Assembly (NCBI GenBank): GCA_951812575.1
Contig: OX638322.1
Span: forward strand, 3,161,925-3,225,924
Reading direction: 5' to 3'
DNA: 64,000 bases
Source: Candidatus Binatia bacterium
GTDB taxonomy: Bacteria; Desulfobacterota; Binatia; Bin18
Shown here piece by piece: positions 61,768-64,000 of this stretch. The stretch's first letter is position 1. The number at the start of each line of letters is the position of its first letter. The translations under genes and the position numbers were made by a program. The notes under the pieces are model-generated. The model searched no databases. It was not told the DNA's origin and saw only the letters and a program-made list of their open reading frames with translations.

Positions 61768-64000
61768 CTACTCGGCGGCTTCGGCTGCTTCGCCCGCGGC
61801 CCGCATTTTTTGTTCAATACGGGCACTGGCCTGGTCCAGGACTTGCGCCGCGCCCGGATTGGCGTCTTTGGCCCGTTGGAGCATCTGCAACGCATCCGCA
61901 TAGCGTCCGACCTGCTCATAGGCAAAGGCCAGGTTCGAAAGATAATTGAAATCGTCCGGCTTCACCTGCACGGCCGCTTCGAGTGGGTCCAGCGCTTCTT
62001 CGTAGTGCTCCAATTTCAGTAAGGTCACCCCGAGCAGCTCCTGAACAAACGGATTGTCCGGTCGCAGTTGGGCGGCCAGCCGCGCTTTGGGCAGGAGGGC
62101 GTTCGGATTCGAGGAGTTGAGCAATTCCGCATAGCGGGCGACCAGCAGGTCCAGAAACTCCAGTGTGCTAATCTCGCGGTAATAGTCGATATCCTTATCC
62201 TCCGGGGTCAGGCGAGCGGCCTGGTCAACCTCGCTGAGGGTCGCATATGAACGTTCGAGCGGATCATCCGTGCCTACCGCCTTGGAGCGCATGAAGAGGG
62301 CGCGGGCGAGCATGGTGGTCGGTTCGACGCCATACTGCTCGGCCAACCGGTCCGGCTGAATATGGGGCAGGAGCCGCGCCAGGATAAAGGGCATCGTTCC
62401 GGCAATGCCCAAGCGATTGAGCTCGGCAAACTCGACGGAGGTATGGTCGTCGGTCAGGAGCGGATAGTCATCTCGGACCAGGGCATCAATGCGCGGCCCA
62501 TCAAAAATAATATGCTTGAGAATATCCTGCCCGCGGCTGATGCCAATCTCTTCCAGGTCGGCGCGGACCTCCGCACTGAGCTGCCCGAGACGTCGGTCCA
62601 GAACGGCGGGAGACAGGGCCAGGGGTTGTTTGGCTCCAACCAGCAGGGTGTACCGACTGGTGAACAGGAGGAGGGTCTCTGCGCGGAACACGCGCCGGAA
62701 CGTGTATAACACCGACAAATAATCGGTCGGTGCCATATTGTGTAAGGGCAGCCATTGGACATAGACGCCGGTGTTATTCAGTTTGTCATACACCTGTTGG
62801 TAATATTCCAGCGTATACAGCATCCAGGACTCGGCGGCGGCCGGGTGGGTTGCGTCAGCGGTAATCGCGTCATAGCGCTGGGGCGACACCTTCAGATAAT
62901 TCCGCCCGTCATCAGCAATCAGTGTCCAGTTTGTGCGGTCCACGACATTGCCGTTTTCGGCTCCGAAAAAATGCATAGTCGCCTGGACATCGGGCACAAT
63001 GTCCACCGCTTCGACCGTCACAGCATGTTTGGTCACCGCCCCTAAGGTGATCCCGCCGCCGACCGCGTTGACCAGAACCTGTTGGGGGTCGGGCTGGAGC
63101 AGCAGAGGCAGGTGGCCCAGCAGCTTGAAGGTAGCGACGGCATCTCGGTGGGTGGGCACCTCCTCAATGCAATTGATAAAAAGTTCCTTGATCTCACCGA
63201 CCTGGAAAACGGCCAGTGTGCCGGCTACGCCCTCACGATAGAACAGCAGTTCCCCTTCGATATTCTCAAAGCGGTCGTACCATTTCATGAGCGTCAGCTC
63301 TTTGGGCACGAGCACGGCAACCACCAGGGCCGCTGCTGCGACGAGGCCACCCCCGGCCAGCCGGAGCGTACCATAGGGTCGCGTCATCATCAGCAAGAGA
63401 AGGCCGGCGCCGACTGAAACCAGGGCCAGGCAGACCATGCCCTGACTCAGCCCCAGCAGCGGAATCAGGACCAGTCCGCCGCTGAGCGCGCCGCTCAGAC
63501 TGCCGAAGGTATTGGCGGCAAAGACAAGGCCGGCAGCGCGGTGTGGAGAGTGCTTGGTCTGATCGCGAAAGAGGTCAACCAGGAGAGGGACGACAAAGCC
63601 CGAAGCGATGGAGGGAATAAGGGTCACGACCGCGGCCGCGGAAAAACGGACCAGACCCAGGGCGAGCCAATGATTGCCGCCGACCTGACGACTGAGGTCA
63701 AGGGTGACATCGTGGAGCTGGTTGAAGACACCTAACGAAACGAGAATCGCAGCCGCTCCGATAGCTTGAACCAGCAGAAACACCAGCGCCTTGGTCGGCC
63801 GGCTGGCCCGCGACGGCCCGCACGCAGCGTATAACCATGCTCCCAGGGCGAGACCCGCCAGGATGCCGGCCAGAACAACCGAGAAGGAATAGGTGTTGTT
63901 CGACACCACACAGATCAGGGTGCGCACCCAGATGATCTGCAGCGCGAGGCCCGTAAAGCCGGTGATAAACGGAAAAAAGAGTAACCTGAGCGGGAGTAGA
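61768..64000 (-). CDS. Membrane protein fused to spermidine-synthase-like and TPR domains (5' end outside window)
   Basis: The frame runs to the window edge; no stop is met before 64000, and the last visible residues (FFPFITGFTGLALQIIWVRTL) are a typical first membrane helix for the fused MFS/spermidine synthase family, so the N-terminus lies outside. Visible are several membrane helices, a spermidine-synthase-like domain (VLVNAVGGGITLGAVTKH, VEAVDIVPDV, DGRNYLKVSPQRYDAITADA) and a C-terminal TPR region (about the last 150 residues, LGVTLLKLEHYEEALDPLEAAVQVKPDDFNYLSNLAFAYEQVGRYADALQML). The GGG loop is modified relative to true synthases. Product and role are not known. Confidence 0.85.
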   Translation of the reverse strand, partial: LLPLRLLFFPFITGFTGLALQIIWVRTLICVVSNNTYSFSVVLAGILAGLALGAWLYAACGPSRASRPTKALVFLLVQAIGAAAILVSLGVFNQLHDVTLDLSRQVGGNHWLALGLVRFSAAAVVTLIPSIASGFVVPLLVDLFRDQTKHSPHRAAGLVFAANTFGSLSGALSGGLVLIPLLGLSQGMVCLALVSVGAGLLLLMMTRPYGTLRLAGGGLVAAAALVVAVLVPKELTLMKWYDRFENIEGELLFYREGVAGTLAVFQVGEIKELFINCIEEVPTHRDAVATFKLLGHLPLLLQPDPQQVLVNAVGGGITLGAVTKHAVTVEAVDIVPDVQATMHFFGAENGNVVDRTNWTLIADDGRNYLKVSPQRYDAITADATHPAAAESWMLYTLEYYQQVYDKLNNTGVYVQWLPLHNMAPTDYLSVLYTFRRVFRAETLLLFTSRYTLLVGAKQPLALSPAVLDRRLGQLSAEVRADLEEIGISRGQDILKHIIFDGPRIDALVRDDYPLLTDDHTSVEFAELNRLGIAGTMPFILARLLPHIQPDRLAEQYGVEPTTMLARALFMRSKAVGTDDPLERSYATLSEVDQAARLTPEDKDIDYYREISTLEFLDLLVARYAELLNSSNPNALLPKARLAAQLRPDNPFVQELLGVTLLKLEHYEEALDPLEAAVQVKPDDFNYLSNLAFAYEQVGRYADALQMLQRAKDANPGAAQVLDQASARIEQKMRAAGEAAEAAE

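Overview
The window comes from a Gram-negative bacterium: it carries TamA/TamB, an O-antigen/polysaccharide cluster and a complete-looking type III secretion system (T3SS). It also encodes the MEP-pathway enzyme IspG and a peroxiredoxin whose catalytic cysteine is replaced by an in-frame UGA, so the cell probably decodes selenocysteine. The lineage cannot be fixed from the sequence alone. The mix of a Yersinia/Pseudomonas-type (Ysc) T3SS with many dispersed palindromic repeats and truncated genes suits an environmental, possibly uncultivated, proteobacterium-like lineage. Sampled lines of the T3SS region look less G+C-rich (one 60-base line near 2041 is 45%) than the flank (one line near 28801 is 67%).

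Region 1 (1-16211, + strand) is the regulatory, translocator and outer-ring half of the T3SS. It runs tyeA end, sycN, yscX, yscY, sctV, then an IS982 element, then lcrG-like, a short tip candidate, sycD-like 1, the YopB-like translocator sctE, sycD-like 2, a CesT-type chaperone, a yscE/pscE-like needle co-chaperone, a 731-residue candidate effector, the secretin sctC (with a fused SPOR domain), sctD (FHA domain), a small SopB/IpgD-like phosphatase and a second candidate effector.

Region 2 (16226-25071, - strand, converging on region 1) is the export engine: sctF, sctG, sctJ, a short sctK-like gene, sctL, a CesT-type chaperone, sctN, sctO, sctP, a very short sctQ, sctR, sctS, sctT and sctU. 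A sigma70-like promoter lies upstream of sctF. I see no SctB (YopD-like) translocator, no SctI inner rod and no AraC-type regulator. A glycosyltransferase lacking its N-terminal half begins at about 25250 and marks a likely island edge.

Region 3 (25250-34199) is a surface-polysaccharide cluster: broken GT4, two GT2 enzymes, a polyprenyl-phosphate sugar transferase, an O-antigen ligase/polymerase-like protein and an asymmetric ABC exporter pair. A zinc aminopeptidase lipoprotein and gene debris follow (34323-35756).

Region 4 (35883-46826) holds ion and membrane homeostasis genes: MscS channel, a soluble MgtE-like protein, MgtE, a CorC/CNNM protein, an alpha/beta hydrolase, a Kef-type antiporter, two defective-looking UspA genes, a YihY protein and TamA, with TamB following at 46841. 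Region 5 (50780-64000) holds an aminotransferase, ClpB, a KamA-like radical SAM enzyme, a DUF3237 protein, the selenoprotein peroxiredoxin, a PDZ protein, FolD, IspG and a membrane/spermidine-synthase-like/TPR fusion that runs off the right edge.
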